This document shows positions 25,280-36,160 of a stretch of DNA of 64,000 nucleotides, in pieces (position 1 is the stretch's first letter; each line of letters begins with the position of its first letter). The stretch lies in assembly GCA_002914805.1 (NCBI GenBank), contig JXTB01000095.1, forward strand, positions 149,771 to 213,770, read 5' to 3'. Position numbers and translations under genes: made by a program. Under the pieces are notes generated by a model that saw nothing but the letters and a program-made list of their open reading frames with translations, searched no databases and was not told the origin of the DNA. The DNA is from Parasponia andersonii (Eukaryota > Streptophyta > Magnoliopsida > Rosales > Cannabaceae).

Positions 25280-26163
25280 TTATTTTTCAATATAAGAGTG
25301 AATACACTTACAAACTCTCTTCACAAAAGTAATAAATATAATTTTGGCTTAGGAAATTAGAGTACAATGCACAATAAATACTCTAAGATTGGCTCAATAT
25401 GATTTTAAAGTTAATTCAATGTAAGAATATGATTTTGTATTTTGAAAGTAGTTGGATAACAATTTAAGTTCATGCAAAGTCTTTTCAAGTCTTAAAATAA
25501 CTTTCATTTATAAACTTGTATAAAAACTAGTTATTTATAACCGTCAGATACACTTTTTGCTATTTTTGTTTGACCGAAAGTGAGTTTTGGTCGACCGAAA
25601 ACACTAACCATTGGTAGTATTTTTTCAATGGTTGAATTTTAACGGATATATTTTTGTCGTTGCTATTTTCGGAAGACCAGTGGAATTTTCGGTAGACTGA
25701 AAATCCTGCTTATTTTAGCAGTTTCAGCATTTGACCATTTTTTCAGATTTTAACAATTTTTGGCATTTTTAAAAAACTGACTTCCTAACTTGTTTTAAAC
25801 ACTTTACAAACATTAGAAATTAACTTGAAAAGACTATTTTGGCTATTGCAAACTTGTTTTAGTTTCACAAAGATATTTAACAATAATTTAGAAAGTATTC
25901 ATACTAAAATATATTCTAGTTTGTAAATAAAAAAAATCTCTTTTTAACCTATATCAAATAATCATGATTTCAAATATATTTGTAACTTATTTAAACTTAA
26001 AAAATATATTTAAAGAATATTTTTCCTATTCAAAATTATTATTTTCTATTTTCAAACTTCTATAATTAAATAACCATTTTCAGGTTAAGATAGTTTGAAA
26101 ACTCTTTTAAAACACATGAGCCAATGCAAAGAGAATTTATATGCAATGAACTAAATCAAATAT

Positions 26164-26297
26164 AAAACTAAATACAAAATATACTCTATCTAAGCATGAT
26201 CTTGTATCTTGATTGTTCATCTTCAAATACAAAACTAAATACAAAATATACTCTATCTAAGCATGATCTTGTATTTTGATTGTTCATCTTTAAATTT
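26164..26297 (+). repeat. 67-bp tandem duplication
   Basis: Two adjacent copies begin AAAACTAAATACAAAATATA at 26164 and 26231, with only a few differences. Confidence 0.9.
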
Positions 26298-27136
26298 GAT
26301 TCTAATAAGCCCAATATGCATCCATCTTCAAACTCGATTTCTTGATTCACTTGAATTATAATTTTTAAAACTATTTCGTTACACACTCAAGTTAAATCAT
26401 TACTATTAAATCAAATATTTGTTATTTTTTTTTAAAAAAATGAGAGACCTTAATTTCTTAATAAGTTTCAGTTGGTAGGTTAATCTAAACTTGACTCGTT
26501 TAATAACGGATTCGTGGCTTCGACTCGATTTTGATCCAAATCTCTTTAATACAAACCTAAATTCGTAAATTTCGGCGTATTTCGGTCGTATCAGTAAGTC
26601 TTATACAAAGTGCCAAAACTGGGTCCAACAAAAATTAGGAAGAATCAGGACCATTAATTTATTATAATCATACCAATCGTATTTGGTCAAACCTGGTTTT
26701 TTTTTTTGGTATGATGAATGACAGTAAAGAGTACAGAAACAAATAATAGAAATTTGTATTGGCTTTCCCGATGAAATTAATATATACAGGCTCACTGTTG
26801 GGACACATTAGTGACCCTAATCATATTATGTTCCCTTAACGGTTCATAACCAAGAGGGTACAATCATGACTGTCCAATGCATTGACTCCAAATTACATTA
26901 ACTTTTTTCAATTATTTTCAGAACATATAGAAAGAAAAATGAAATTTCAACTCAAATCATCACCTTTATATTTTCTGGCAATTGAAAAGAAAAGAAAAAT
27001 ATGTATAACTAAACATCAACCACTAATAAATAGCAACAATTATTTTAACTTAAAGTTCAACTTAGGTTAAGACCTTAATATATAGGGCAAATGTGAATAC
27101 CAATTAAAGGTAAACTTATGAATGCAATATAATTGC

Positions 27137-27945
27137 TGGTGGAGTGGTTTCTCACCAGCCGTCCACGTATTTCGAAATACTGATACTGTATTCTCCAATT
27201 GTCCACGTGTCCTTGCTGTCCCAAAGTCATCTGAACTCCAAACAAGATCGGAGAAGCGGGGGTGGCTACCTGCAAAGACTCTCCGATGCTTAAGTTAGTG
27301 GTTTATCTTTGATACAGGGTAGTAAGGAAAATATTTCAGTATGAATATCTATCTGTTTCTTGTTCACAGACTTTTCTATATATATCTGTTTTTAAGCGTA
27401 CATACACCACTCGGGAACGCATGGCTTTTATATATGTAGTCCTGAGATTGTGAACCGTGTGGTTTTCAATCTCAGGACTGAGTACCTTTCTTCTCAAAAT
27501 CTTTCTCAGCAGTCACGAGCCGAGATTTCTGCGATATCTTCTGTACTGCCGTGGCCTGATTTTCGCCACCTCCTACGGCTTCAATCTGTCAGGGGTAAGA
27601 TTTGGGTAAATTCTCGTTCTGTCAGGACGGCTTGTGCCTGTCACACACCTACCCTGGATCGCATTAAATGCTCTGTCTGGGTCTGGAGCCTTGAGTTACT
27701 TTCCCCTGTATCAGTCGGAAGACCCTTGGGGCTTCTGACCCTCCCGACTGTCGAGGTAAGGATCACTGTACCCAGATGGCAGACCCTTGGGGCTTCCGAC
27801 CCCCAGCTGTTGAGGTTAGGGTCAGACCGTCCAGGGTCAGTGATGGGCTCGGCCCTAACTTTGAACGGCTCAATAGCCGATTGTGAGATCACGTGCGACC
27901 CACGTGGCCTTCCACGTGGCGTATGGCTCGGGAACGGGTCCCACA
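27137..27945 (-). repeat. TatA-1 3' LTR (left)
   Basis: 809 bp. The minus strand carries a TATA box TATATAAAAG (27425-27434) with three CACGTG motifs upstream of it (27890-27895, 27901-27906, 27913-27918). The LTR aligns with 32256-33075 and 61650-62458. Confidence 0.93.
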
Positions 27946-27969
27946 ACTGCCCCCATTTCCCTATTTGAT
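27946..27969 (-). promoter_or_regulatory. TatA-1 polypurine tract
   Basis: Next to the 3' LTR the minus strand reads AAATAGGGAAATGGGGGCAG, a purine-rich plus-strand primer site. The same tract occurs beside the TatA-2 LTR at 62459-62482. Confidence 0.85.
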
Positions 27970-28026
27970 GGACTCATATCCATCAAGTGGGGAAATCGTC
28001 TCTCCGTTCCTCTAATCTGGGGGATG

Positions 28027-28290
28027 CACGTGGTTCCCTTTTCCCGATGTGGAGGTACGCCATCCCTCTTCACGAGATCTGTTTGGATTTTGAAGTTCTG
28101 ACTGCTCGGTTTCCCTTATTCTCCTATTTTCCAGAAAAAACTCTTCGGCTTCTCCCCTATAAAACCCGTAACTGTGTTCATTTGCTATTTTACCAAAATT
28201 TTCAATCATTCCAACCTCATAAAATCCTAGGGTTTCTGCTTCCTTCTCTTCTAAAGACTCTCACTCTTCCAGTCGTGTTTCGGAACAATG
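28027..28290 (+). promoter_or_regulatory. Conserved leader/promoter of the antisense accessory gene (TatA-1)
   Basis: On the plus strand a CACGTG G-box (28027-28032) is followed by a TATA-like CTATAAAA (28157-28164), a CT-rich leader and an ATG at 28288 in good context (AACAATGGC). The whole arrangement is repeated in TatA-2 (G-box about 62526, CTTTAAAA about 62654, ATG 62785). It faces away from the LTR promoter and would drive transcription antisense to pol. Promoter activity is inferred. Confidence 0.6.
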
Positions 28291-28433
28291 GCTTCAAATC
28301 AAAACCAGGAATTGCAACCCGTTATGGATTCAGGTCGTGCGGCTCGCCAAAGGATTCGATTTCTTCAAATCAAAACCAGGAATTGCAACCCGTTATGGAT
28401 TCAGGTCGTGCCGCTCGCCAAAGGATTCGATTT
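28288..28433 (+). pseudogene. Remnant of antisense accessory gene with 71-bp tandem duplication
   Basis: The first codons (MASNQNQELQPVMDS) match the start of the accessory gene in TatA-2 (MALNQNQELQSVTDS). After GATTCAG the sequence leaves the accessory gene and becomes the complement of the pol RNase H region. The fused stretch is present twice (28292-28362 and 28363-28433, one mismatch). The rest of the gene is deleted. Confidence 0.8.
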
Positions 28434-29660
28434 CCACCAGAAAGTCTGCCATGACCTGCCCTTTCTTTGCCATTCGAGGCTGATACTCGATATCATACAC
28501 CCCCAACTCGATGGCCCACTTGGTCAGTCGTCCCGATAGGTCTGGTTTGGCCAAGATTTGGCGGATAGGGAAATCCGTATACACAGTGATCGAGTGCGCC
28601 TCAAAATACTACCGGAGCTTCTTTTTAGCGTTGACCAAAGCGAGGACCAGCTTTTCTGCTACACTGTATCGTGTTTCGGCATCTAGGAGCATGCGGCTTA
28701 TATAAAACACCGGCTTCTGTTTACCGTCTTGCTCGATGAATAGTACGACGCTGATCGCTACTTCGGACACCGCTAAATAAGTGTACAGACACTCCCCTTC
28801 CGACGGGGAAGCCAGGATAAGTGGGTGACTCAGATACAGTTTGAGGTCTGCCAGTGCTCTGTCCTGTTCTTCCCCCCAGATTGCCGTAGAGTTTTTCTTC
28901 AGGCATTGGAAGAAGGGCTTACATCGGTCGGACATCTTGGATACAAATCGGCTGAGAGCGGCTACCTTCCCGGCTAGGTGTTGGACCTCTTGAATGGATG
29001 AGGGTCTCTGCACATTCGCGATCGAGGTCAGCTGGGTCGGATTTGCTTCAATACCCCTCCGGCTCACGATATGCCCTAAGAATTGCCCAGAGGACACCCC
29101 AAATGCACACTTCTTGGGATTCAGATGCATCTGATGCTGTCTCAGGATCTGAAAACATTCGTCTAGGTGCCTCAGATGATCTGAATCCTCTCTGCTCTTC
29201 ACGACTATGTCGTCGATGTAGACCTCCATAGTCTTTCCTAGCAGCCTGGCGAACATCTTATTCATGAACCTTTGGTAAGTTACCCCCGCGTTCTTCAGGC
29301 CAAACGGCATGCGCTTGTAGCAATACAGACCTCACTCTGTGATAAATGCCGTGTGGATCTGGTCTTCCGCGTATAGGGGGATCTAGTTGTATCCGGAGTA
29401 GGCATCCAGAAAGCTCATCCTGTTAAATCCCGCCGTCGCGTCTACCATTTAGTCGATTCTTGGCAGGGGGAAACTATCCTTCGGGCAGGCCTTGTTCAGG
29501 TTGGTGAAATCTATACAAATACGGTCGTTGCCGTTTTTTTTTTCACCACTACCGGGTTAGAAACCCACCGCGGGTATACGCATTCCCTGATTAGACCGCT
29601 CTCCAGTAGCTTTTCTACCTCCTTGTTGATCGCCTTGTTTTTTTCTGGTGCGAATCTTCA
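28393..29660 (-). pseudogene. TatA-1 reverse transcriptase and partial RNase H
   Basis: From right to left the minus strand encodes, in shifting frames, the RT entry region (EVEKLLESGLIREC, RICIDFTNLNKACPKDSFPL), the MPFGLKNAGVTYQR block, the catalytic YIDDIVVKS box, and HLNPKKCAFGVSSGQFLGHI. The connection and RNase H start follow (ALADLKLYLSHPLILASP, LYTYLAVSEVAISVVL). After MADFLVEIESFGE the sequence is broken by the junction with the accessory-gene start. A frameshift in a poly-A/T run (near 29540) and in-frame stops (near 29385 and 29450) inactivate it. Confidence 0.93.
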
Positions 29661-30380
29661 GGGTTTCTGCGTGACCGAGGAAAAATGGGGGTCTATATTC
29701 AGCCGGTGATAGGAGTGTGCGGAGTTTATCCCTGGCATATCATCGTGGGACCAAGCAAAGACGTCCTTATTCCGTTTTAAGAATACCAGCATTTCGTTCT
29801 TTTGCTCCTCGGGTAATAAGGCCCCGATTAGGATCACTTTCGTCGGTTCTTCCTCTTTCAAAGGGACCGCTACCAGTTCCTCGATCGTGGATTGCGGACC
29901 GTCAGACTCTTCTTCGATATGCCTCATGTACGCTGGTAAGCGGTCCTTTGATTGCTATTCGTCTCCAGCTGTGGTACTTGCGCTCGCGTCGGCTCCCCTC
30001 AGGGCGGCTGAAAAACATTTCCTCGCAGAGGCCTGGTCCCCCTTGATGTCAATCGTGTATGTACCGTCCTTTGATTGACATCTTAAGACCTGATGGAGGG
30101 TGGAAGCGACCCCATGCATGGCGTGGATCCATCCCCTTCCCATGATGACGTTGAAGGAGGACTGGTAATCAATGACGACGAAATCCACGTCCAAGCATCT
30201 TTCGGCTGCGCAGAAAGTAAGGGTCACGATGCCCAAAGGGCAGACCCTTGTGCTATCGAAAGCGAACAGCGGTTGATAGGTTAGCCTGAGTGCGCTCCTT
30301 TCCAGACCCATATTCTCGAATATACTGAGGAATAGGATATCGACACTGCTTCCACCATCGAACAAGACTCTTCCGACCAA
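29658..30380 (-). pseudogene. TatA-1 aspartic protease and PR-RT linker
   Basis: The retropepsin-type block VLFDGGSSVDILFLSIFENM carries D-G-G in place of the usual D-(S/T)-G; D-(G/N)-G-S-S is common in Tat elements. It is followed by VDFVVIDYQSSFNVIMGRGW, typical of Tat proteases. After one in-frame stop comes the linker KRNKDVFAWSHDDMPGI that precedes RT in this lineage. It is in the same frame as the zinc-finger part of gag on its right. Confidence 0.88.
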
Positions 30381-30389
30381 TGCAGTGCC

Positions 30390-32161
30390 GATCTACAGTT
30401 TGATCACCAAGGGATCGTCGTGAGGATGGCGCACCGTGATTAAATCCTGCTGGGTAAAAACGATGGGGGCGACGGATGTGCAACCTTCCCCCGACATCAA
30501 GTGGTTGACAGAGTGTCCCATCCCCCTCAAGCGCTTTGCCCTACCATCGGCTCTTTTGAGGCATTTTTCTTTTTCCTCTTGATCGTGGGTCAGCTCTGGC
30601 CTGTCCACAATGGTCGGCACTATCCTGAGGGTCTGCTCTCCTGACCCAGAGACTTGAGCCTGCTTCTATTTCTCAGTCCTGGTGATGTCTTGCCGCGGCT
30701 GGACTTCGTCGGTTTTCACGTACTGCTTCAACCTGTCAGCGTGGATTGCCAACATGACCTGAGCATAAAGGTTGCGGCAGTGGACGGTGTTGTGCCCGAA
30801 GTCTCTGTGGAACTGGCAGTATCTATTCCTGTTCTTCATATGCTCAGGGACGCCAGATTTGGGTGGATCCTTGAAAATACCCTTGTCCCTGTTTTGGAGG
30901 TAGATCACGTCGATCGGCGTGTTGAGCTCGTACTTGGGCAGAGGATCACGGGTTGTCTTCCTCCTCTTGCCTCCCTCCAGATCGTCTCGGATGGGGACTT
31001 CCTGCTTCAGGGCTGGCCCTTGGCTCGGTGAGGGCCTCTTCACCCCTTGCGGGGCCAGGAGTTGTATTGGCGTCGTTGTTACTGCGGCAGAGGCCTTGGG
31101 CGCCTTCTGGTGGCTTTCCAGCACCCTAAATACCCTTCCGACTTTGCCTGGACGTCCGGCATATTATACGGAAGATTTTGAAGGAGATGGTCCGACAACA
31201 TTGAACCTGGCTACAGGCTCCGGACGAACGAGCCTGTAGCTTGGACCGAGTCTGCGTTATGGACCAGTGACATTACCTCGAGGAAACGCGAGAGGTATTC
31301 CCGCGGGGATTCATCTGTGGCCTGCTCCAAACAGTCCAGATCTCGCATGGTTTTTTGTTGTCTTCGGACACCTACGTACTATTTCAGGAAAAGTCTGCAG
31401 AAGTCTTCGAACCCGTTAATGGACTTTTCTGGGAGCTGCCTAAACCATAGCAGGGCTGGTCCCACAAGGGTCGTAGAGAAGACTTTGCAAGTCACAGCCT
31501 CGTCCCTGGTCTCTAAGGCCATCTTCTGCTGGAAGTGGTATATGTGGTCGAGGGGGTCAGTCTTCCCCTCGAATGGCCTGAAAGTCGGAGTCGTGAAATC
31601 CCTCGGCCTGGATTCCATCTGGATCCAGTCAGCGAAGGCCGTCCGATTAATGCCTCGCACAATTTGTTCTGCCAGGTCATCGGGGGTCTGGCTATGATAG
31701 TTGCCGAGTCTCTTACCCAACTCTGCCATCATCTCTTACTTCCAGTCGGGGGGCGTACCCCCAGGGCTTTCATAGTGTCTTCCGCCCGTTGCCCCCCTAG
31801 TTTGGAAAGGTCTCGACTGGCTTTGCCGTACTCCCTGCATCCATGACCCGGATGGGGCGGGAGCTTCTCCCCGCGGTTGGCTTCCGAACTCTTGTTGGAC
31901 TTCTTCGTCGAAATCTTCCCTCCGCTGGGTCCTATCTTCACTTGCCAGCAAACCTTCGAGGCGAGCATTATCCCTACGTACCTCTGCGACCTCGTCCCTT
32001 AAACCCAGGACGGCCTCGTGGGCCATCTCTGCCTTTCTGTTTGCTTCCGATGGGGCAGCGACCATCTGATCTAGCTTCTGCACCAGATCTGGTCGTTCTT
32101 CTCGGGAGCTTCCTTCGGCGTCGGGACGTGTGCTTCTGGTTGTCATTCTTGAGGGTGCCAT
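30390..32161 (-). pseudogene. TatA-1 gag
   Basis: The start MAPSRMTTRSTRPDAEG lies 95 bp inside the 5' LTR. A charged, probably coiled N-terminal region (residues about 25-75) is followed by the conserved capsid block (PTFRPFEGKTDPLDHIYHFQ, LLWFRQLPEKSINGFEDF). After a frame change come YCQFHRDFGHNTVHCRNL, the Cys/His motif of Tat gag, and KQYVK. One in-frame stop lies at 31733-31735, a second ends the block at 31376-31378, and a frameshift lies between 31378 and 31124. Confidence 0.9.
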
Positions 32162-32240
32162 CAGACGTTATATGGCTTTTTTGTTCGGGGAGAGTGCGGT
32201 CGTGAGTCTCTTACTCTTTTTCCCACGCTTACCGTTCCCA

Positions 32241-32252
32241 CAGACGGCGCCA
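32241..32252 (-). promoter_or_regulatory. TatA-1 tRNA primer-binding site
   Basis: Just inside the 5' LTR the minus strand reads TGGCGCCGTCTG. TGGCGCCGT matches the complement of a tRNA-Asp 3' end as used by several plant Gypsy elements, but the match does not extend far. Confidence 0.65.
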
Positions 32253-32255
32253 AAC

Positions 32256-33075
32256 TGTTGGAGCGGTTTCTAACCAGCCGTCCACGTATCTCGAAATGCT
32301 GATGCTGTGTTCTCCAACTGTCCACGTGTCCTTGCTATCCCAAAGTCCTCTGAACTCCAAGCAAGAACGGAGAAGCGGGAGTGGCTACCTACAAAGACTC
32401 TCCGATGTTTAAGTCAGTGGTTTATTTTTGATACAGGATAGCAAGGAAAATATTTCAGTATGAATATCTATCTGTTTCTTATTCACAGACTTTTCTATAT
32501 ATATCTGTTTTTAAGCGTACATACGCCACTCGAGAACGCATGGCTTTTATATATGTAGTCCTGAGATTGTGAATCGTGTGGTTCTCAATTTCAGAACTGA
32601 GCACCTTTCTCCTCAAAATCTTTCTCAGCAGTCACGGGCCGAGATTTCTGCGATCTCTTTTGTGCTGCCGTGGCCTGATTTTCGCCGCCTCCTACGGCTT
32701 CAATCTGTCAGGAGTAAGATTTGGATAAATCGCCGTTCTGTCAGGACGGCTTGTCCCTGGTATACACCTACCCCGGATCGTGTTAAATGCTCTGTCTGGG
32801 TCTGGAGCCGTGAGTTGCTTTCCTCTGTATTCAGTCGGAAGACCCTTGGGGCTTCTGACCCTCTCGACTGTCGAGGTAAGGACTACTGTACCCAGATGGC
32901 AGACCCTTGGGGCTTCCGACCCTCAGCTGTCGAGATTGGAGTCAGACCGGGCCAGACCGTCCAAGGTCGGTGATGGGCTCGGCCCTAACTTCGAACGGCC
33001 CAATATCCGATTATGAGATCATGTGCGACCCACGTGGCCTTCCACGTGGCGTATGGCTCGGGAACGGATCCCACA
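32256..33075 (-). repeat. TatA-1 5' LTR (right)
   Basis: 820 bp. It carries the same TATATAAAAG box (32544-32553 on the minus strand). Of the three G-boxes of the left LTR, the outer one has mutated to CATGTG. The right edge (33075) is 786 bp from the start codon of the receptor kinase gene and points away from it. Confidence 0.93.
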
Positions 33076-33080
33076 ATTAC

Positions 33081-33861
33081 TTCATTGATATATTATTTAA
33101 TATTGATCTCAATGTAAAAGACATATGTGAATACCAATCAAAATAAATTTGCGAACACATTATAATTATCTTGCTCACGCATTATTAATCAATATTTTTA
33201 TTTGTATTTTTATCATACATAAACTTGCCTATCGTATGTACGTACCCATAATTTGGTATAAAATAAATATAACCATTTATAATTTATAGCTGAAAAAGAA
33301 ATTATGGATTCTTTACATTTTAGTTTATATTTTGCAATATTGATTATGATTATCTAACTAAGATCAGCTTGTATCTGTACGCGGGAAGGGAGCCAATGGA
33401 GCCAACAAAGAGAACAAAGAGAGAGATATGTTGGTCAATCTAAATTAAAAAATGGAATGGTACCACAAAAGCAAGAGGTACTTACAACAAAATATCGCGA
33501 TAAATTAACTCAATACGAAAAATATAGAGGAATTTCTCTGCACAAAATGTGGATTCTCTCAACAACTCTCACCTCGGCTCTGTCTGTTCTTTTCCTCTTA
33601 AACGTTTTTTTTTTTTCATCTTCCCAATGCCATAGCTAGCTCGACCTTTCCCATTCTCCCAACACTTTTTCTTCTCTCTTTTCCATCACTGTCAAAGCTT
33701 TCACACTCTTCTTCCTCTCTCTCTCTAACAGTTCTTTCTCAACCTCTCTTCACTGCTCTACATCACTTGGTTTTCTGAGTTTAGAAAGGTAAGCCTATAA
33801 ACCCTTTGCTTTGTCTTTAGCTTCTCTTGAAAAAAAAAAAATTAAAAAGAGAGAAGCAAAA
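33081..33861 (+). promoter_or_regulatory. Upstream region and leader of the ZAR1-like gene
   Basis: About 780 bp separate TatA-1 from the start codon. The proximal 200 bp hold a long pyrimidine-rich tract (33655-33765, TTCTCTC/CTTCCTC words) typical of plant core promoters or leaders, then a poly-A run directly before the ATG. A TATAAAATAAATAT sequence (33257) is rather far upstream. No intron is evident in the leader. Confidence 0.5.
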
Positions 33862-36160
33862 ATGGTGGCTTTGATTTTGTTTGTTCTTGTTCTTCTGTGC
33901 AACTCGCATGGACTTGTGAGTTCATTAAATGGTGAAGGGTATGCCCTTTTGTCGTTTAAGCAATCCATTACACAAGACCCAGAAGGGTCTTTGAGTAACT
34001 GGAACTCTTCTGATGAGAACCCTTGTACATGGAATGGTGTTACATGCAAGGAGCTTAGAGTGGTTTCACTCAGCATTCCAAAGAAGAAGCTTGTTGGGTT
34101 TCTTCCTTCTTCTCTTGGGTCCATCTCTGGGCTCCGCCATTTGAATTTAAGGAGCAATAAATTGTATGGAAGCTTGCCAGTTGAGCTTTTTCAAGCTCAG
34201 GGGCTGCAAAGCTTGGTCCTTTATGGAAATTCCTTATCTGGGTCTGTCTCAAATGAGATTGGGAAGCTTACGTATCTTCAGACTTTAGATTTGTCTCAAA
34301 ATTTCCTTAATGGGTCTGTTCCTGGTTCAATTGTTCAGTGCAAGAGGCTCAGAACCCTTGATATTAGCCAGAATAATTTCACTGGTTCTTTGCCAGATGG
34401 GTTCGGAACTGCTTTTGTTTCGCTGGAAAAGCTTGATCTTTCTTTCAATAAGTTCAGTGGTTCAATTCCTGGTGATATTGGGAACTTGTCTAGCTTGCAG
34501 GGCACAGTTGATTTGTCTCATAATCTTTTCTCTGGTCCTATCCCAGCTAGTCTTGGTAACCTTCCTGAGAAGGTCTACATTGATCTTACTTATAACAAGT
34601 TAAGCGGTCCAATACCCCAAACTGGTGCTCTAATGAACAGAGGACCAACTGCTTTTATTGGGAATCCTGGACTCTGTGGCCCCCCGTTGAAGAACCCCTG
34701 CTCTTCAGAAACGCCTGGTCCGGGTTCACCTTCCTCGTTTCCATTTCTGCCAGATAACTCTCCACCTCAGGATTCTAATCCTGGAAGGAGTGAAAAGGCC
34801 AAAGGGTTAAGTAAGAGTGCTGTGATTGCTATCATAGTGAGTGATATAATTGGTATCTGTCTTGTTGGGCTGATTTTCTCCTATTGTTATTCGAGGATTT
34901 GTTCTTGTAGAGGTCGAAAGGACGAACACAGGTTTGAGAAGGGAGGAAAGGGAAGAAAAGAGTGTTTGTGCTTCAGGAAAGATGAGTCTGAGACTCTATC
35001 AGAAAATGTGGAGCAGTATGATCTTGTGCCGTTGGATACACAGGTGGCCTTCGATCTGGATGAGCTTCTAAAGGCCTCAGCTTTTGTTCTTGGAAAAAGT
35101 GGAATTGGGATTGTTTACAAAGTTGTTCTTGAAGAAGGCCTCACTTTGGCTGTGAGGAGATTAGGGGAAGGAGGCTCTCAAAGGTTTAAGGAGTTTCAGA
35201 CAGAAGTAGAAGCAATTGGGAAGCTAAGGCATCCTAATGTTGTAACTTTAAGAGCATACTACTGGTCTGTTGATGAGAAGCTGCTCATATATGATTACAT
35301 TCCTAATGGAAACCTTTCCACTGCACTTCATGGTAAGTTTCAACATATCCCATTATTCAAGTTTTATTCATTTTATCTGTCTTCTATTGCCAATTAATTA
35401 ATTTCAACTCTGGTTTTGGAGTTTGATCGATCACAGGTCTTATGTTTTTCTAGATTTGATTAATTTGATTTCTTCAATGCCATCAGGGAAGCCCGGAATG
35501 GTTTCATTCACACCACTATCATGGTCTGTTCGGTTAAAAATCATGAAAGGAATTGCAAGAGGTTTGGTCTATCTCCACGAGTTTAGCCCCAAGAAATATG
35601 TCCATGGTGATTTGAAGCCTAATAACATACTGCTTGGACAAAACATGGAGCCCCAAATTTCCGATTTTGGACTTGGGCGCCTCGCTAACATTGCGGGAGG
35701 ATCTCCAACGTTGCAGTCTAGTCGATTGGTCCCAGAAAAACCACAAGAAAGACAACAAAAGAGTGCAGCTTCTGATGCTACTACTGTTGCTTCCTCTACT
35801 ACTAACTTGGGATCTTGTTATATCGCCCCAGAAGCACTGAAAGTGGTGAAACCATCCCAGAAGTGGGATGTTTATTCATATGGGGTGCTCCTGCTAGAAA
35901 TGATTTCCGGCAGATTGCCCTTAGTCCAAGTAGGTTCCTCGGAATTGGATCTTGTTCATTGGATTCAGCTGTGCATTGAAGAGAAGAAGCCTCTCTCAGA
36001 AGTTTTAGACCCTTATTTAGTCCAAGATGCCGATAAGGATGACGAAATTATCGCAGTTATTAAAATTGCATTGGCTTGCATCCAAACTAGCCCTGAAAAG
36101 AGACCAACAATGAGGCATGTAAGTGAAGCTTTGGACAGGTTGGTCATATCCGATGCTTGA
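33862..36160 (+). CDS. ZAR1: LRR receptor-like kinase, ZAR1 type (two exons)
   Basis: Exons 33862-35332 and 35487-36160 (GT-AG, phase 1) give 714 residues. The start is the first ATG in frame after an A-rich leader; it begins a signal peptide (residues 1-21, [12 protein letters not shown]). An LRRNT_2 cap ([28 protein letters not shown]) is followed by about seven LRRs, a Pro/Ser-rich juxtamembrane stretch, one membrane helix (about 318-343, [17 protein letters not shown]) and a cytosolic kinase domain. In the kinase, the Gly loop is [10 protein letters not shown] (411-420). The usual VAIK lysine is Arg432 (LAVRR), the HRD motif is HGD (530-532), DFG is intact (550-552) and APE is present. 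Architecture and wording match Arabidopsis ZAR1 (At2g01210), a plasma-membrane kinase acting in zygote division. The Lys-to-Arg and HGD changes occur in this subfamily. The reading frame is intact, and orthology is supported by the neighbours. Confidence 0.93.

Larger units (their letters stand above)
24777..27131. other. AT-rich intergenic DNA left of TatA-1
   Basis: No supported gene. Besides the 38-bp minisatellite there is a 67-bp tandem pair (26164-26297) and a short fragment near 26485-26530 (ACTTGACTCGTTTAATAACG) that resembles the 600-bp repeat at 23561-24776. Confidence 0.5.
27137..33075 (-). mobile_element. TatA-1: Ty3/Gypsy Tat-type retrotransposon, internally deleted
   Basis: Two near-identical LTRs (27137-27945 and 32256-33075) are in direct orientation. 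On the minus strand they start TGTGGG and end CCAACA. The flanks ATTGC (27132-27136) and ATTAC (33076-33080) are a 5-bp target duplication with one mismatch. The order on the minus strand is 5' LTR, tRNA primer site, gag, protease, reverse transcriptase and the start of RNase H. Then comes an abrupt junction to the beginning of an antisense accessory gene, the polypurine tract and the 3' LTR. The rest of RNase H, the integrase and most of the accessory gene are missing. Frames carry several stops and shifts, so the copy is not autonomous. Confidence 0.93.

Noticed and set aside
27450..28540. Plus-strand open frames of up to 172 codons over the TatA-1 left LTR
   Set aside because: They lie in LTR and leader sequence. 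Similar frames recur in the right LTR, so they are shadows of repeat sequence.
33457..33639. 60-codon frame upstream of the ZAR1-like gene as an upstream ORF
   Set aside because: The transcription start is unknown, and the frame has low-complexity residues from a poly-T run. It cannot be supported.
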